From: Thermoanaerobaculia bacterium
GTDB lineage: Bacteria > Acidobacteriota > Thermoanaerobaculia > UBA5066
Reading direction: 5' to 3'
NCBI GenBank assembly: GCA_022071945.1
Contig: JAJVIN010000054.1
Location: 1 to 64,000 of the forward strand
Length of the DNA stretch: 64,000 nt
Shown: positions 52,256 to 62,449 of the stretch, piece after piece
How positions within the stretch are numbered: position 1 is the stretch's first letter
Layout: the number at the start of each line of letters is the position of its first letter
Made by a program: the position numbers and the translations under genes
The notes under the pieces: model-generated
The model's input: the letters and a program-made list of their open reading frames with translations, nothing else
The model's database searches: none
Told to the model about the DNA's origin: nothing

Positions 52256-55200
52256 CCGAACCGGAGACGACTCCCCGCCGGTCTCTCGGAAGGCGAGTCC
52301 TTCTCTACGCGGGCGCGGGCTGTCTCCTCCTCGTCCTCCTCACCGCGCTCTCTGTCATCCTGCTGCCGAGAAGCCAGGCCTTCAGGCAGCGGGTTCTGGC
52401 CCAGGTCACGAGCCGCGTCCTCGGTGACTTCGGGATCTTCGTGACGGCCCGAGACTTCGATCTCAGGCTTCGCCACGGACACCTCACCGTCAAGGGACTC
52501 GAGATCGCCGCCGCAAGGGGCGCTGCGCCGTTCGCCCGAATCGAGGAAGCCGAGACCGTCATCGAAGTCGGCGCCCTCGCTCACCACAAGCTCCTCATCC
52601 GGTCGCTCACCCTGACGGGCGTCACGCTCGACTTTTCGGCTCCGCTCCCGAGACCCCGTATAGCCCCCTCGGAACCCGGCTCGCCGCCCTACTCGGTCTC
52701 GGTCGCCGCGTTCGAGCTGAGAGAGGGGCAGATCTTGAATGCTCCGGGTCCCGCGTTTCCAAACGAGTGGGTGGAGAAGGCCGAGGCGACGAGGATCTCG
52801 CTCAAAGGCAGCTTCGAGAACGACACCGCCCCGTTCTCGCTTCACGTCACGTCGTTCTCCCTCACCGGCAAGGAGGGGCTTTCCCTGACGGCCACGCTCA
52901 ATGCGGACGGAGAGATCTCGACCCGCGGTCCCTTCAGACTCGAGCACCTCTATGTCTCGAACGAGGCGGTGGACCTGACCGGCGAGCTTTCGGGGGACTT
53001 CACGAAGCCGGCCGGAATCAGCGGACAGGCCCGGCTCGCGATCACACTGAAGCGACTCCTCCCAGGGCTGGGAGTCGACGGGGACTTCCTGGCCACGGCG
53101 GACTGGAAGGGCGGCGAGCGAGGCGGTTCGTACACGTTGACCGCTTCGAAAGTGGGGGCCGAATCTCTCGAGAAGTGGATGTCCCCCTCTGCCTTCCGGG
53201 CCCTCTCGGCCAGGGGAACACATTTCGACCTCCAGTCGAGTGGGCGGGTCGATCTGGACTGGCCGGCCTTCCTCTCAGGTGAAGCCCAGCTCCACTGGTG
53301 GAGGGGCGAGGAGCCACTCGCGATCGTCTCCGCCGAAATCCCCGAGGCCGTGAAGCCGGAGGCGGCGACGATGCTGAAGGCGACGCTGGCCCTCCTCCCG
53401 GCCGGGCCGGGCCAGAGGAACGCGACCGCGGAGATCGAGTTCTCGAGGTGGGAGGATCTCCCCCGCGCCCTCATCCGGAAGGCCGAGGCCAAAATCGCCG
53501 CTCCGGACCTGCTCGACTCGGTCAAGGAGCTGCGGACCCGCTGGCCGGACCTCGTTCCCGAGCAGGCGCTCGACCCTCGTCTCGCCGGGCCCCTGTCGGC
53601 CACCGTCGAGGCCGCGGGGCCTCTCGGATCGCCACGGCTTCGCTCCACGGGGACTTTCCACCCGGGCTCGGGAGGGTCGGCGACCTGGGACCTGGCCGGC
53701 AGGCTCTCGCCTCGGGAGATCTCCGGGGAGGTCGCCGTCGCGGACCTGCCCTTGGCCCTCGTCTCCCCGAAGGCCGCCGGGTACCTCTCGGGGTCCGCGG
53801 ACATCCGCTATGCGGGCGGCAAGCCCTCGGGGCGGATCGTCGCCCGGGCCACGGACGTCTGTCTCGAGGGGGCTGCCGAGTGCGTGGAACGGCTCGAGCT
53901 GACGGCCTCGGGTTCGCCGCAGCGTCTCGTCATCGAGAAGGCCCAAGCCGAAACGGAGACTTTGAACCTCGAGCTCACGGGCTCGACGACCCCGTTGGCG
54001 CCCTGGACGGATACCGGCCTTCGGGGCCGCCTGGGATTCCGGCTCGCCGCTCTTTCACCCGTCGAGTTCGAGGTTCAGGCATCAGATGGAGTGATCTCGG
54101 CCGCGCTCGTACCAATCGACGAGCGAGCCGGGCTCTTCCAGGCATCGGCGAGCCTCCCGCTCGGCACCCTCAAGAAGGCTCCCCTCACCCGTGAAAGCGC
54201 GGCCTTTCTCCCCGACGGCCTGCCCGAAGGCCCGCTTTCCGTTGCCGTGTCCGCTTCCGGCATCGACTCCTGCGCCCTGCCCGAGCTTCTCGAACGCGTT
54301 TTCGGCGCGTTCCAGAAGCCGCTCCCGGCCGCGGCCGCCACTCTCGGCACGCTCACGACCCAGGTGACGGGTGCCCTCTCGGTCGCCGTCGATGCCGATC
54401 TCGTGAATCCCGATGCCTCCCGGGGCAAGGCCGTCGCGGATGGGCTCACAGTCGAGGGTCCGGCGGGACTTCTGACCACGTCGACCTTCGCCGAGATCAC
54501 CCTGGAGAACGGCGAGCTAAGGCTCGACCCGGTCCACGTCATCGGGCCGGAGACGGAGTTCTCGGTTTCGGGGCGCGCGAGGCTCACGCCCGGGCTCCTT
54601 TCGGGAAAGGCCGTCGCCAGGGCGGTCGAGAGTATCGATGCCAGAGTTTCGGGGAGGCTCGAAGCCAGGCTTTTGCGTCCCTTCCTGGCGGGCGGTGTTC
54701 CATCAGGGCAGATCGAGCTCTCCGCCCAAGCCTCGGGGCCACTCGACACGCTGACCGGAACTCTGAATGCGCGGGGCAAGGACTTCAAGATCGTCTGGCC
54801 GCGCCCCTACACGACGAAGCTCGAGAACGTGCTCGTGGAAGCGACCTTCGGAGGCAACGGACTCGTCGTCAAGAGCGGAACGGGCTCCCTCAACGGCGGC
54901 CCGGTGACGCTCGCGGGCTCCATCACGATCGAGGACGGACTCGATCTGAGGGCGGCGTTCTCGAGCGTGAGGTACCGCCTGGCTTATGGATTCGTCTCGA
55001 CGCTCGGAGGTCATCTGGAGCTCTACTTCCCGTGGGAGGGGCGTCGGCGGCTGTCGGGGCAGGTGGCCGTCGAGCGGGGGCTTCTGGAGAGGGACATCGA
55101 TCTCGAAAGCGAGCTCGTGAGGCGGCTCCTGGCACCTCCCGAGTCGAGGTCCGCCGAGCCAGGGCTTCTCGACACGCTGGACCTCGACATCGACGTGACG

Positions 55201-58020
55201 AGCCCCTCCGGAGTGAGGATCAGAAACAACCTGGCGGACCTGAAGGCCACGTGGGACCGGATCGCGGTTTCGGGAACCGCGGCCGAACCCGTGATCCGTG
55301 GCCGTATCGAGGTCGAGCCCGGGGGGCGTGTTTACGCCTACCAGCAAGCGTTCCGGATCGACCGGGGGGCCCTGACCTACACGGGCGACGCCGCTTCCGA
55401 CCCCCAGCTCGAATTCGTCACGACGAGCTCGCTCGACGACCCGACGATTGCCCAGGGCGACTCGCGGGCGACATTCGATCAGGCCCCCGAAGCCCGAACC
55501 GACGCGGCCAACGCCCTCGCGGAGGGGCTCGCGACCTACTTTGGCGAGCGGCTCACGAAGGGGATCGGAGAGGCCCTGGGCGGGGCGAGGATTCTCCTGA
55601 GGCCCGTCCTCGTCTTCGGCGAGACCGACCCCGGAACGCGTCTGACGGTCTCCAAGGACATCTCGAAAAACGTCCTCTTCGCGGTCTCGCTCGATCTGAG
55701 GAACGCGCAGAGGCAGACCTACCTCGTGGACCTGCACGGCTTCAAGGGGCTCCCGTCCTTGACCGCCCAGATCTTCACGAAGGAAGACGCCGTCTGGGGT
55801 GGCACGCTCCAGCAGTCCATCCGCTTCGGGGGAACAAAAACCCATGACGAGGTTTCCCCGCGACTCGCCTCGATCCGCTTCGAGGGTCCCAAGGCCCTGA
55901 TCACGAGGTCCCTCAAGCGCACCGTGCGCGTCGGAAAAGGAGATCCGGTCCCGCGTGAGCTGCCGTTCGATCTCGAGATCGAGCTCGGATCACACCTGAG
56001 GGACCGCGGCTACCCGGAGGCGGAGGTTCGGGTGACGACAGCTCCCGCGGGGAAGCCGAACACCGTGGACATGACCGTCCGGATCACCCCTGGGAGGAAG
56101 GTCCGCTTCGACTTCACCGGACAGAAACCTCCCCGTCCCTCGCAGGCCGGGATCTCGTCTCTCTACATGCCCGGCGATGACGAGGAGGTCTCTCTCTCCG
56201 AGATGGAGGCGCAGACCGTCCGGGTCTTCCGCTCTCTCGGCTTCGCGGAACCCAGAGTCCAGATTGCCGTCTCGGATGGGGAGGAGGACGGAGTCCCGGT
56301 CAGGGTGGTCAGAATCGAGAGCGCTCCGGGGCGGAAAGCCCCGATCGAGATCGTCGCCTTCGAGGGCGTGACCGCCGAGGAGGCGGCCTTTCTAGAGGCT
56401 CGTTTCTCCGGTCCCTCCGAACGGCTCGAGCTCGCCTCTGGCGGCGCGGGCGCCCGGCGCCGGGTCCTCTCGTCGCTCGCCCTCCTCGGCAGACCCGCCG
56501 CCGGTATCCAGTCGATCACCCCCGAGAACGAGGGACGCCTTCTGCGGGTCGTCGTGGACGGCGGACCCCACAGCACGGTCTCGGAGGTGGCGATCGAGGG
56601 GGTCGACGCGGGTGAGGCCAGCCGGCTGGCGGCTGTCTCGCAGCTGGCGGCGGGTGCGGTCGCCCGCAGTGACCAGATCGCCCTCGGCTCGCTCCGGATC
56701 GAGGAGGCCCTAAAGGAGCGCGGCTACCTCGCCGCGCGGGTGAAGGCCCTCCTTTCCCCCGCGACTCCCGAGCTCGTTCCCCCCATCCGGGTCCGGTACT
56801 CGGTCGACACGGGCGAGCCCGCGATCCTGTCGGCCATCAGATTCGAGGGCCGGCGGTACGCGAGCCGGTCCTACATCGAACGAACCGCCGCGCTCGAGGC
56901 CGGCGAGGCCGCGGTGCAGAGAAACCTCGACGCGGCCCGCTCCCGCCTCTACGGCACGACGCTCTTTTCCTCCATCCGCTCCGAGCTGCGCCCGGACGGG
57001 CCCGGGAAGGCGGAAGCCGTCTTCACGCTCGAGGAGAGGCCGCGCTTCTCGGTGGCCTACGGCCTCAGATGGGCGAGCGACGAGGGTTTTGCCGGGGTCG
57101 TGGACCTGCTCGACCAGAACCTGCTGGGCCGGGCGATCACGGTCGGAGTTCGCGCGCTCTATTCGCAAAACCACAGGAGCGGACGCTTCTACCTCGCCTC
57201 TCGCAACCTCCTCGACACACGTCTCGACCTCGAGGGATTCCTCGAGATCCGCCGGGATTTCGTCGATGGCCTCATCGACGACACCACCGAGATGACGCTC
57301 CAGCTCTCCCGCCCCCTCGGACGTGGCTTCATCGCGCGCGTGTACGGGAAGTACCAGAAGAGCCACCAGTTCGACGAGATACCTGATCCGACACTGCCGA
57401 TTGACGTGACGATTGCCTTCCCGTACCTCGGCAGCCAGCTGATCTGGGACACGCGAGACGATCCCCTCTTCACCAGCAAGGGCTTCCTCGCCACGACTGA
57501 CCTCCAGGCGAGCGGGCCCTTCCTCTCGAGCGACTTCGCCTACTTCCGGGTCTTCGGGCAGCTCAACGTGTATCAGCCTCTCATCAAGTGGAAAGGCGGA
57601 GCACTCTTGTGGGCTCAGTCGGTGAGAGGGGGATGGGCGAAACCGAAGGAGGGTCAGGAGCTGACCAAAGATGTTCTCTTCCTGGCGGGCGGAGATTCGT
57701 CCGTCCGGGGATACCCGCTGGAAGGCCTGGGACCCTACGATCCGGATTTCGGTTACCAGGGGGGCTCGCGTCTCTTCGTCCTCAACGAGGAGCTGCGCTT
57801 CCCCATCTACTCGATGGTCTCGGGCCTCGTCTTTCTCGACGTCGGCTCGGTCTGGAACGAGGGGCAGGCGATGGGCGACTTTCTGGTGAAATCCACCGGG
57901 ATAGGCCTGCGCGGAAACACTCCATTGGGTATCCTGCGAGGCGACCTCGCCTTTCCCCTCGACCGACGCGAGGGCGACCCGCGCATCAAGTTTTATCTGG
58001 GCTTCGGAAACATCTTCTGA
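52252..58020 (+). CDS. TamB-Omp85 (TamA/BamA-like) single-chain fusion protein
   Basis: This is a 1922-residue envelope protein. Residues 17-39 are an N-terminal inner-membrane anchor. An AsmA/TamB-like beta-helical region follows to about residue 970, then the conserved TamB C-terminal domain (about 975-1190; IRNNLADLKATWD, LTVSKDISKNVLFAVSLDLRN). Residues about 1200-1590 are POTRA-like repeats (IRFEGRRYASRSYIERTAALEAGE is typical), and 1597-1922 form an Omp85 barrel with the VRGYP motif near 1818 and a C-terminal aromatic (GFGNIF). In other bacteria TamB bridges the periplasm and TamA or BamA is a separate barrel. Here one frame spans inner membrane to outer membrane with no internal stop or ribosome site. 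A role in inserting outer-membrane proteins or moving lipids is inferred. Confidence 0.9.
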   Translation: MTEPETTPRRSLGRRVLLYAGAGCLLLVLLTALSVILLPRSQAFRQRVLAQVTSRVLGDFGIFVTARDFDLRLRHGHLTVKGLEIAAARGAAPFARIEEAETVIEVGALAHHKLLIRSLTLTGVTLDFSAPLPRPRIAPSEPGSPPYSVSVAAFELREGQILNAPGPAFPNEWVEKAEATRISLKGSFENDTAPFSLHVTSFSLTGKEGLSLTATLNADGEISTRGPFRLEHLYVSNEAVDLTGELSGDFTKPAGISGQARLAITLKRLLPGLGVDGDFLATADWKGGERGGSYTLTASKVGAESLEKWMSPSAFRALSARGTHFDLQSSGRVDLDWPAFLSGEAQLHWWRGEEPLAIVSAEIPEAVKPEAATMLKATLALLPAGPGQRNATAEIEFSRWEDLPRALIRKAEAKIAAPDLLDSVKELRTRWPDLVPEQALDPRLAGPLSATVEAAGPLGSPRLRSTGTFHPGSGGSATWDLAGRLSPREISGEVAVADLPLALVSPKAAGYLSGSADIRYAGGKPSGRIVARATDVCLEGAAECVERLELTASGSPQRLVIEKAQAETETLNLELTGSTTPLAPWTDTGLRGRLGFRLAALSPVEFEVQASDGVISAALVPIDERAGLFQASASLPLGTLKKAPLTRESAAFLPDGLPEGPLSVAVSASGIDSCALPELLERVFGAFQKPLPAAAATLGTLTTQVTGALSVAVDADLVNPDASRGKAVADGLTVEGPAGLLTTSTFAEITLENGELRLDPVHVIGPETEFSVSGRARLTPGLLSGKAVARAVESIDARVSGRLEARLLRPFLAGGVPSGQIELSAQASGPLDTLTGTLNARGKDFKIVWPRPYTTKLENVLVEATFGGNGLVVKSGTGSLNGGPVTLAGSITIEDGLDLRAAFSSVRYRLAYGFVSTLGGHLELYFPWEGRRRLSGQVAVERGLLERDIDLESELVRRLLAPPESRSAEPGLLDTLDLDIDVTSPSGVRIRNNLADLKATWDRIAVSGTAAEPVIRGRIEVEPGGRVYAYQQAFRIDRGALTYTGDAASDPQLEFVTTSSLDDPTIAQGDSRATFDQAPEARTDAANALAEGLATYFGERLTKGIGEALGGARILLRPVLVFGETDPGTRLTVSKDISKNVLFAVSLDLRNAQRQTYLVDLHGFKGLPSLTAQIFTKEDAVWGGTLQQSIRFGGTKTHDEVSPRLASIRFEGPKALITRSLKRTVRVGKGDPVPRELPFDLEIELGSHLRDRGYPEAEVRVTTAPAGKPNTVDMTVRITPGRKVRFDFTGQKPPRPSQAGISSLYMPGDDEEVSLSEMEAQTVRVFRSLGFAEPRVQIAVSDGEEDGVPVRVVRIESAPGRKAPIEIVAFEGVTAEEAAFLEARFSGPSERLELASGGAGARRRVLSSLALLGRPAAGIQSITPENEGRLLRVVVDGGPHSTVSEVAIEGVDAGEASRLAAVSQLAAGAVARSDQIALGSLRIEEALKERGYLAARVKALLSPATPELVPPIRVRYSVDTGEPAILSAIRFEGRRYASRSYIERTAALEAGEAAVQRNLDAARSRLYGTTLFSSIRSELRPDGPGKAEAVFTLEERPRFSVAYGLRWASDEGFAGVVDLLDQNLLGRAITVGVRALYSQNHRSGRFYLASRNLLDTRLDLEGFLEIRRDFVDGLIDDTTEMTLQLSRPLGRGFIARVYGKYQKSHQFDEIPDPTLPIDVTIAFPYLGSQLIWDTRDDPLFTSKGFLATTDLQASGPFLSSDFAYFRVFGQLNVYQPLIKWKGGALLWAQSVRGGWAKPKEGQELTKDVLFLAGGDSSVRGYPLEGLGPYDPDFGYQGGSRLFVLNEELRFPIYSMVSGLVFLDVGSVWNEGQAMGDFLVKSTGIGLRGNTPLGILRGDLAFPLDRREGDPRIKFYLGFGNIF

Positions 58021-58076
58021 ACGAGCCCCGTACCCGCGACGGGTCTCGAGAATTCACGAAACAGAGGTACCTCGAC

Positions 58077-58937
58077 ATGAGTCTGAAGAAGACCACCGCT
58101 CTCCTCGCCTTTGCGGCGCTCGTCTCCTCGGCGGCCGCCCTCGCGCAGTTCCAGCCGCCCGCGCCGAGCCCGAAGGCCTCCCTCTCCCAAACCGTCGGAG
58201 TGACCGACATGACCGTCAGCTACAGCAGGCCTTCCGTGAAGGGCCGCCTGATCTGGGGCGAGCTCGTCCCGTGGGACAAGCCCTGGAGAACGGGCGCCAA
58301 CCAGGCCACGACGATCACCGTCGCCGATGACGTCATGGTGGAAGGCAAGAAGCTTGCTGCCGGCACCTACAGCATCGTGACGATCCCGGCCAGGGAGGAG
58401 TGGACCGTCATCTTCAACACCGACACCGCCCTGTGGTGGCAGACCGACTACTCGGAGGCCAAGGACGTCCTCAGGGTCAAGACGAAGCCCCAGATCGGCC
58501 AGTTCCAGGAGACCTTCCAGATCTCCTTCGAGAACTTCACCGCTGATTCCGCCCAGCTGGTCTTCGCCTGGGAACGCTACCGCGTCGCCGTGACGATCGC
58601 CGTCGACGTCAAGGACCTCCCCGTCAAGAAGGCCCGCGAGGCCGTTGCCAAGGCCAAGGCCGACGACTGGCAGACGCCGCTGGCCGTGGCCCGCTACTTC
58701 GCCGACTCGAAGATCAACATGGACGAGGCCCTCAAGCTCGCCGACAAGTCGATCTCGATCCAGAAGAACTACTCCAACCTTGGTCGGAAGGCCCGGATCC
58801 TGGCCCAGACCGAAAAGTGGGCGGAGGCGGTGAAGACCGGCGAAGAGGCCGTCAAGCTCGCCAAGGCGAGCCCGGAGAAGCCGAACATCGAGGCGCTCGA
58901 GAAGGCCATCACCGAGTGGAAGGGGAAGGTCAAGTAG
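58077..58937 (+). CDS. DUF2911 exported protein
   Basis: This is a 286-residue secreted or periplasmic protein. ATG 58077 opens a signal peptide (ALLAFAALVSSAAALAQ); the longer in-frame reading runs back into the Omp85 gene and is rejected. The DUF2911 core is clear: SLSQTVGVTDMTVSYSRPSV, WGELVPWDKPWRTGANQATT, AGTYSIVTIPAREEWTVIFN. The last 100 residues are helical and resemble TPR repeats (MDEALKLADKSISIQ, WAEAVKTGEEAVKLA). Function unknown; the family is common in Acidobacteriota and Bacteroidota. It begins 56 bases after the TamB-Omp85 gene and ends 12 bases before the BNR gene. Confidence 0.9.
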   Translation: MSLKKTTALLAFAALVSSAAALAQFQPPAPSPKASLSQTVGVTDMTVSYSRPSVKGRLIWGELVPWDKPWRTGANQATTITVADDVMVEGKKLAAGTYSIVTIPAREEWTVIFNTDTALWWQTDYSEAKDVLRVKTKPQIGQFQETFQISFENFTADSAQLVFAWERYRVAVTIAVDVKDLPVKKAREAVAKAKADDWQTPLAVARYFADSKINMDEALKLADKSISIQKNYSNLGRKARILAQTEKWAEAVKTGEEAVKLAKASPEKPNIEALEKAITEWKGKVK

Positions 58938-58949
58938 AGGCGGCACGGG

Positions 58950-61900
58950 ATGCGCAGAATCGCCTGGAGCCTTCTCCTCCTCGTTCCCCTGGCGGCCGCG
59001 GCCGCAAAGAAGGAAGAACCCGCCAAAAAGACGGAGGCGCCCAAGTCGCCGCTTTCCGCCGAGACCTTCGAGGGCCTGAAGTTTCGTGCGCTCGGTCCGG
59101 CCGTGACGTCCGGCCGAGTCGCCGACGTGGCCGTTCACCCCAGGAAACCCAGCACGTACTACGTGGCGGTCGCGTCCGGGGGCGTCTGGAAGACGGTCAA
59201 CTCGGGAACGACGTGGACGCCGGTCTTCGATGATCAGGGGTCCCATTCGATCGGCTGCGTGACGATCGACCCGAACGTGCCCGACACCGTCTGGGTCGGG
59301 ACGGGTGAGAACAACAGCCAGAGGAGCGTCGGGTACGGCGACGGCGTCTACCGCTCGCTCGACGGAGGCAAGACCTGGCAGAACATGGGGCTGAAGAGCT
59401 CCGAGCACATCGGCAAGATCCTCGTCGACCCGAGGAACTCGAACGTCGTCTACGTCGCTTCCCAGGGCCCGCTCTGGAACGCCGGAGGTGATCGCGGGCT
59501 CTACAAATCGACCGACGGGGGAAAGACCTGGAAGGCCGTCCTGACGATCTCGGAGAACACCGGGGTGTCTGACGTCTGGTTCGACCCCCGAAACCCCGAC
59601 CGGATCCTCGCGACCTCCTACCAGCGCCGCAGGCACGTGTGGGGGATGGTCCACGGCGGCCCGGAAGGCGCGGTCCACAAGTCGACGGACGCGGGAGCCA
59701 CGTGGCGGAAGGTCACCAACGGCCTCCCGAAGGGCGATCTCGGCCGGATCGGTCTCGCCGTCTCGCCCGCCGAGCCCGACACCGTCTACGCGCTCGTCGA
59801 GGCCTCCGACAAGAAGGCCCGCGGCACCTACCGCTCGCTCGACTTTGGTGAAAGCTGGGAGAAGGCCGGCGACTACTCCCCGCAGGGACCGCAGTACTAC
59901 CAGGAACTGATCCCGGATCCGAAGAACCCCGGCCGCGTCTACTCGATGGACACCTGGATGCAGGTGACGGAGGATGGGGGCAAGACGTGGCAGAAGGTCG
60001 GCGAGAAGTTCAAGCACGTCGACAACCACTCGCTCTGGATCGACCCGGAGAACACCGACTATCTGCTTTCGGGATGTGACGGGGGCCTGTACGAGTCCTG
60101 GGACCGGGGCGCCACTTGGCACTTCAAGGCGAATCTCCCGGTCACGCAGTTCTACCGTGTGACCGTCGACAACGCCGAGCCCTTCTACAACATCTACGGC
60201 GGCACCCAGGACAACCAGACGCTGGGCGGTCCCTCCCGGACGAGGACGGCCCACGGGATCACGAATGCCGACTGGTACGTCACGGTGGGCGGCGACGGCT
60301 TCTTCAGCCAGGTCGACCCGACGAACCCCGACATCATCTATTCCGAGTCTCAAAACGGCGGACTCGTGAGGTACGACCGCAAGACCGGCGAGACGATCGA
60401 CATCAGGCCCCAGCCCGGCAAGGGCGAGGATCCCCTCCGCTTCAACTGGGATTCCCCCCTCCTCCTGAGCCCCCACTCCCCCACCCGGCTCTATTTCGCC
60501 GGCCAAAAGCTCTTCCGAAGTGACGATCGCGGCAACACCTGGAAGGCCATCAGCGGCGACCTCACCCAGCAGATCGACCGGAACAAGCTCAAGATGATGG
60601 GCCGGGTCTGGAGCGTCGACGCCGTGGCGAAGAACACGTCGACTTCCTTCTACGGAAACATCGTTTCTCTCAGCGAGTCGCCCCGGAAGGAAAACCTCAT
60701 CTACGTGGGCACCGATGACGGGCTCGTGCAAGTCACGGAGGACGCCGGAGGGACATGGAGAAAGGTCTCGGCCTTCCCGGGCGTTCCCGCCAACTCGTAC
60801 GTCTCCGATCTCTTCGCCTCCGAGCACGACGAGAACACGGTCTACGCCTCGTTCGTGAACTACAAGATGGGAGACTTCAAGCCTTACCTTCTCAAGAGCG
60901 CGGACCGGGGAAAGACCTGGACCCCGATTTCCGCGGGCTTGCCCGAGAGAGGGAGCGTGCATACGGTCGCCGAGGATCCCCAGACGAAGGGCCTCCTCTT
61001 CGCGGGAACCGAATTCGGGGTCTTCTTCTCCCCGAGCGACGGCAAGCAGTGGATCCAGCTCAAGGGCGACCTCCCCGTCATCGCGGTGAGGGATCTCGTC
61101 ATACAGAAGCGTGAAGGCGACCTCGTGCTCGGCACCTTCGGCCGCGGGTTCTACGTCCTCGACGACCTGACGCCCGTCCGCATGGCGTCCGAGTCTCTCC
61201 TGACGCGCGAGGCCACCCTCTTCCCCGTCAAGAAGACCTGGATGTACATCCCCTCGCTTCCTCTCGGGCTGAAGGACAAGTCGTTTTTCGGCGATTCCTT
61301 CTACAACGCTCCCAACCCGCCCTTCGGGGCGGTCTTCACCTACCACTTGAAGGACGAGATCAAGACGCGAAAGAAGGCCCGCCAGGACGAGGAGAAGAAG
61401 ATCGCCGAGAAGGGAGGCGACGTCTCGTATCCCTCCTGGGAGTCCCTGACGGCCGAATCGCGCGAGGACGAGCCGGCGGTTCTTCTGACCGTGACCGATT
61501 CCGAGGGCCGGGTCGTCAGACGCCTGACCGGTCCCGTGAAGGCCGGCTTCCACCGCGTCGCGTGGGACCTTCGCTACCCCGCGCCGAATCCCTCTGACCT
61601 GAGCCCGAAGACCGACGAGAACCCGTTCGAGGATCCCGTCCAGGGGCCGCTGGCCATGCCCGGAACGTACAAGGTGAGCCTTTCAAAGAAGGTGGATGGC
61701 GCCATCACGCCCCTCGGAGACGCCGTTGCCTTCAGCGCCGAGATTCTCGGCACGGCCAGCCTGCCGGCTCCCGACCGGGCCAAGCTTCTGGCCTTCCAGC
61801 AGAAGACGGCGCGGTTGCAGCGGGCCGTCCTTGGAACGATTGAGTCTGTCAAGGAAGCGCAGAAGCGGCTCGACCACATGGAGAAGGCCCTTCTCGACAC

Positions 61901-62246
61901 TCCCGCGGCCAGGCCCGAGATGCTCGCCCGCACTCGCGAGCTAAGGGTCAAGGTCAAGGATGTGCAGAAGGCCCTCACCGGCGACCCCGTCAAGGGCAAG
62001 TACCAGGAACCTGCCGATCCCGGCATCGCCGACCGCGTCGGCAGCATCGTGAGCGGTCACTGGTCGACGACCTCGGCTCCCACGTCGACTCACATGGCGG
62101 CCTACGACTTGGCCGCAACCGACTTCGCTCCCTTGCTTGCGGAAGTCAAGAAGCTCGACGCCGATCTCGGTGCCCTCGAGACCGCCGCCGAGGAGCTCGG
62201 CGCCCCCTGGACACCCGGCCGCGTGCCGAACTGGAAGCCCGAGTAG
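58950..62246 (+). CDS. Exported sortilin/BNR-repeat beta-propeller protein (glycosyl hydrolase-like)
   Basis: This is a 1098-residue exported protein. After a signal peptide (IAWSLLLLVPLAAAAA) come many Asp-box/BNR repeats of the form S-D-G-G-x-T-W (YRSLDGGKTWQ, YKSTDGGKTWK, HKSTDAGATWR), as in sialidases and VPS10/sortilin propellers. They cover residues 40 to about 750. A FnIII-like domain follows (FHRVAWDLRYPAPN), then a helical coiled-coil tail of about 160 residues. Databases usually name such proteins glycosyl hydrolase, but no catalytic set is visible and the substrate is unknown. It closes the run of plus-strand genes starting at 50958 and is followed by a terminator. Confidence 0.9.
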   Translation: MRRIAWSLLLLVPLAAAAAKKEEPAKKTEAPKSPLSAETFEGLKFRALGPAVTSGRVADVAVHPRKPSTYYVAVASGGVWKTVNSGTTWTPVFDDQGSHSIGCVTIDPNVPDTVWVGTGENNSQRSVGYGDGVYRSLDGGKTWQNMGLKSSEHIGKILVDPRNSNVVYVASQGPLWNAGGDRGLYKSTDGGKTWKAVLTISENTGVSDVWFDPRNPDRILATSYQRRRHVWGMVHGGPEGAVHKSTDAGATWRKVTNGLPKGDLGRIGLAVSPAEPDTVYALVEASDKKARGTYRSLDFGESWEKAGDYSPQGPQYYQELIPDPKNPGRVYSMDTWMQVTEDGGKTWQKVGEKFKHVDNHSLWIDPENTDYLLSGCDGGLYESWDRGATWHFKANLPVTQFYRVTVDNAEPFYNIYGGTQDNQTLGGPSRTRTAHGITNADWYVTVGGDGFFSQVDPTNPDIIYSESQNGGLVRYDRKTGETIDIRPQPGKGEDPLRFNWDSPLLLSPHSPTRLYFAGQKLFRSDDRGNTWKAISGDLTQQIDRNKLKMMGRVWSVDAVAKNTSTSFYGNIVSLSESPRKENLIYVGTDDGLVQVTEDAGGTWRKVSAFPGVPANSYVSDLFASEHDENTVYASFVNYKMGDFKPYLLKSADRGKTWTPISAGLPERGSVHTVAEDPQTKGLLFAGTEFGVFFSPSDGKQWIQLKGDLPVIAVRDLVIQKREGDLVLGTFGRGFYVLDDLTPVRMASESLLTREATLFPVKKTWMYIPSLPLGLKDKSFFGDSFYNAPNPPFGAVFTYHLKDEIKTRKKARQDEEKKIAEKGGDVSYPSWESLTAESREDEPAVLLTVTDSEGRVVRRLTGPVKAGFHRVAWDLRYPAPNPSDLSPKTDENPFEDPVQGPLAMPGTYKVSLSKKVDGAITPLGDAVAFSAEILGTASLPAPDRAKLLAFQQKTARLQRAVLGTIESVKEAQKRLDHMEKALLDTPAARPEMLARTRELRVKVKDVQKALTGDPVKGKYQEPADPGIADRVGSIVSGHWSTTSAPTSTHMAAYDLAATDFAPLLAEVKKLDADLGALETAAEELGAPWTPGRVPNWKPE

Positions 62247-62276
62247 ATCCTTTCTTCACGGAGACCCGGTTCCCGG

Positions 62277-62313
62277 GGGCGGTGGCGACTCTCGCCGCCG
62301 CCCTCTTTTTCTT
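62277..62313 (+). terminator. Rho-independent terminator after the BNR gene
   Basis: GGGCGGTGGCG, loop ACTCT, CGCCGCCGCCC forms an 11-base-pair stem with one G-T pair, followed by TCTTTTTCTT. It lies 30 bases after the stop and isolates the cytochrome gene. Confidence 0.85.
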
Positions 62314-62449
62314 CTGGACTGCTGCACAGTGACAACAGTCACCATCCAGAAGCCGTTAGATCCTTACACTTCACACCGAGAGCCGGATGCGGCTGGACGG
62401 CCCATCAGCGACAGGATCCCATCTCTCAGTTGAACCTTGGGAGGTGCGC

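Noticed and set aside
57993-61553. 1186-codon minus-strand open frame
   Set aside because: It lies antisense to the DUF2911 and BNR genes, has no domain pattern and arises from high-GC codon bias.
62325-62375. Promoter for the multihaem cytochrome (GTGACA ... TTAGAT)
   Set aside because: The boxes would be about 21 bases apart and match consensus poorly.
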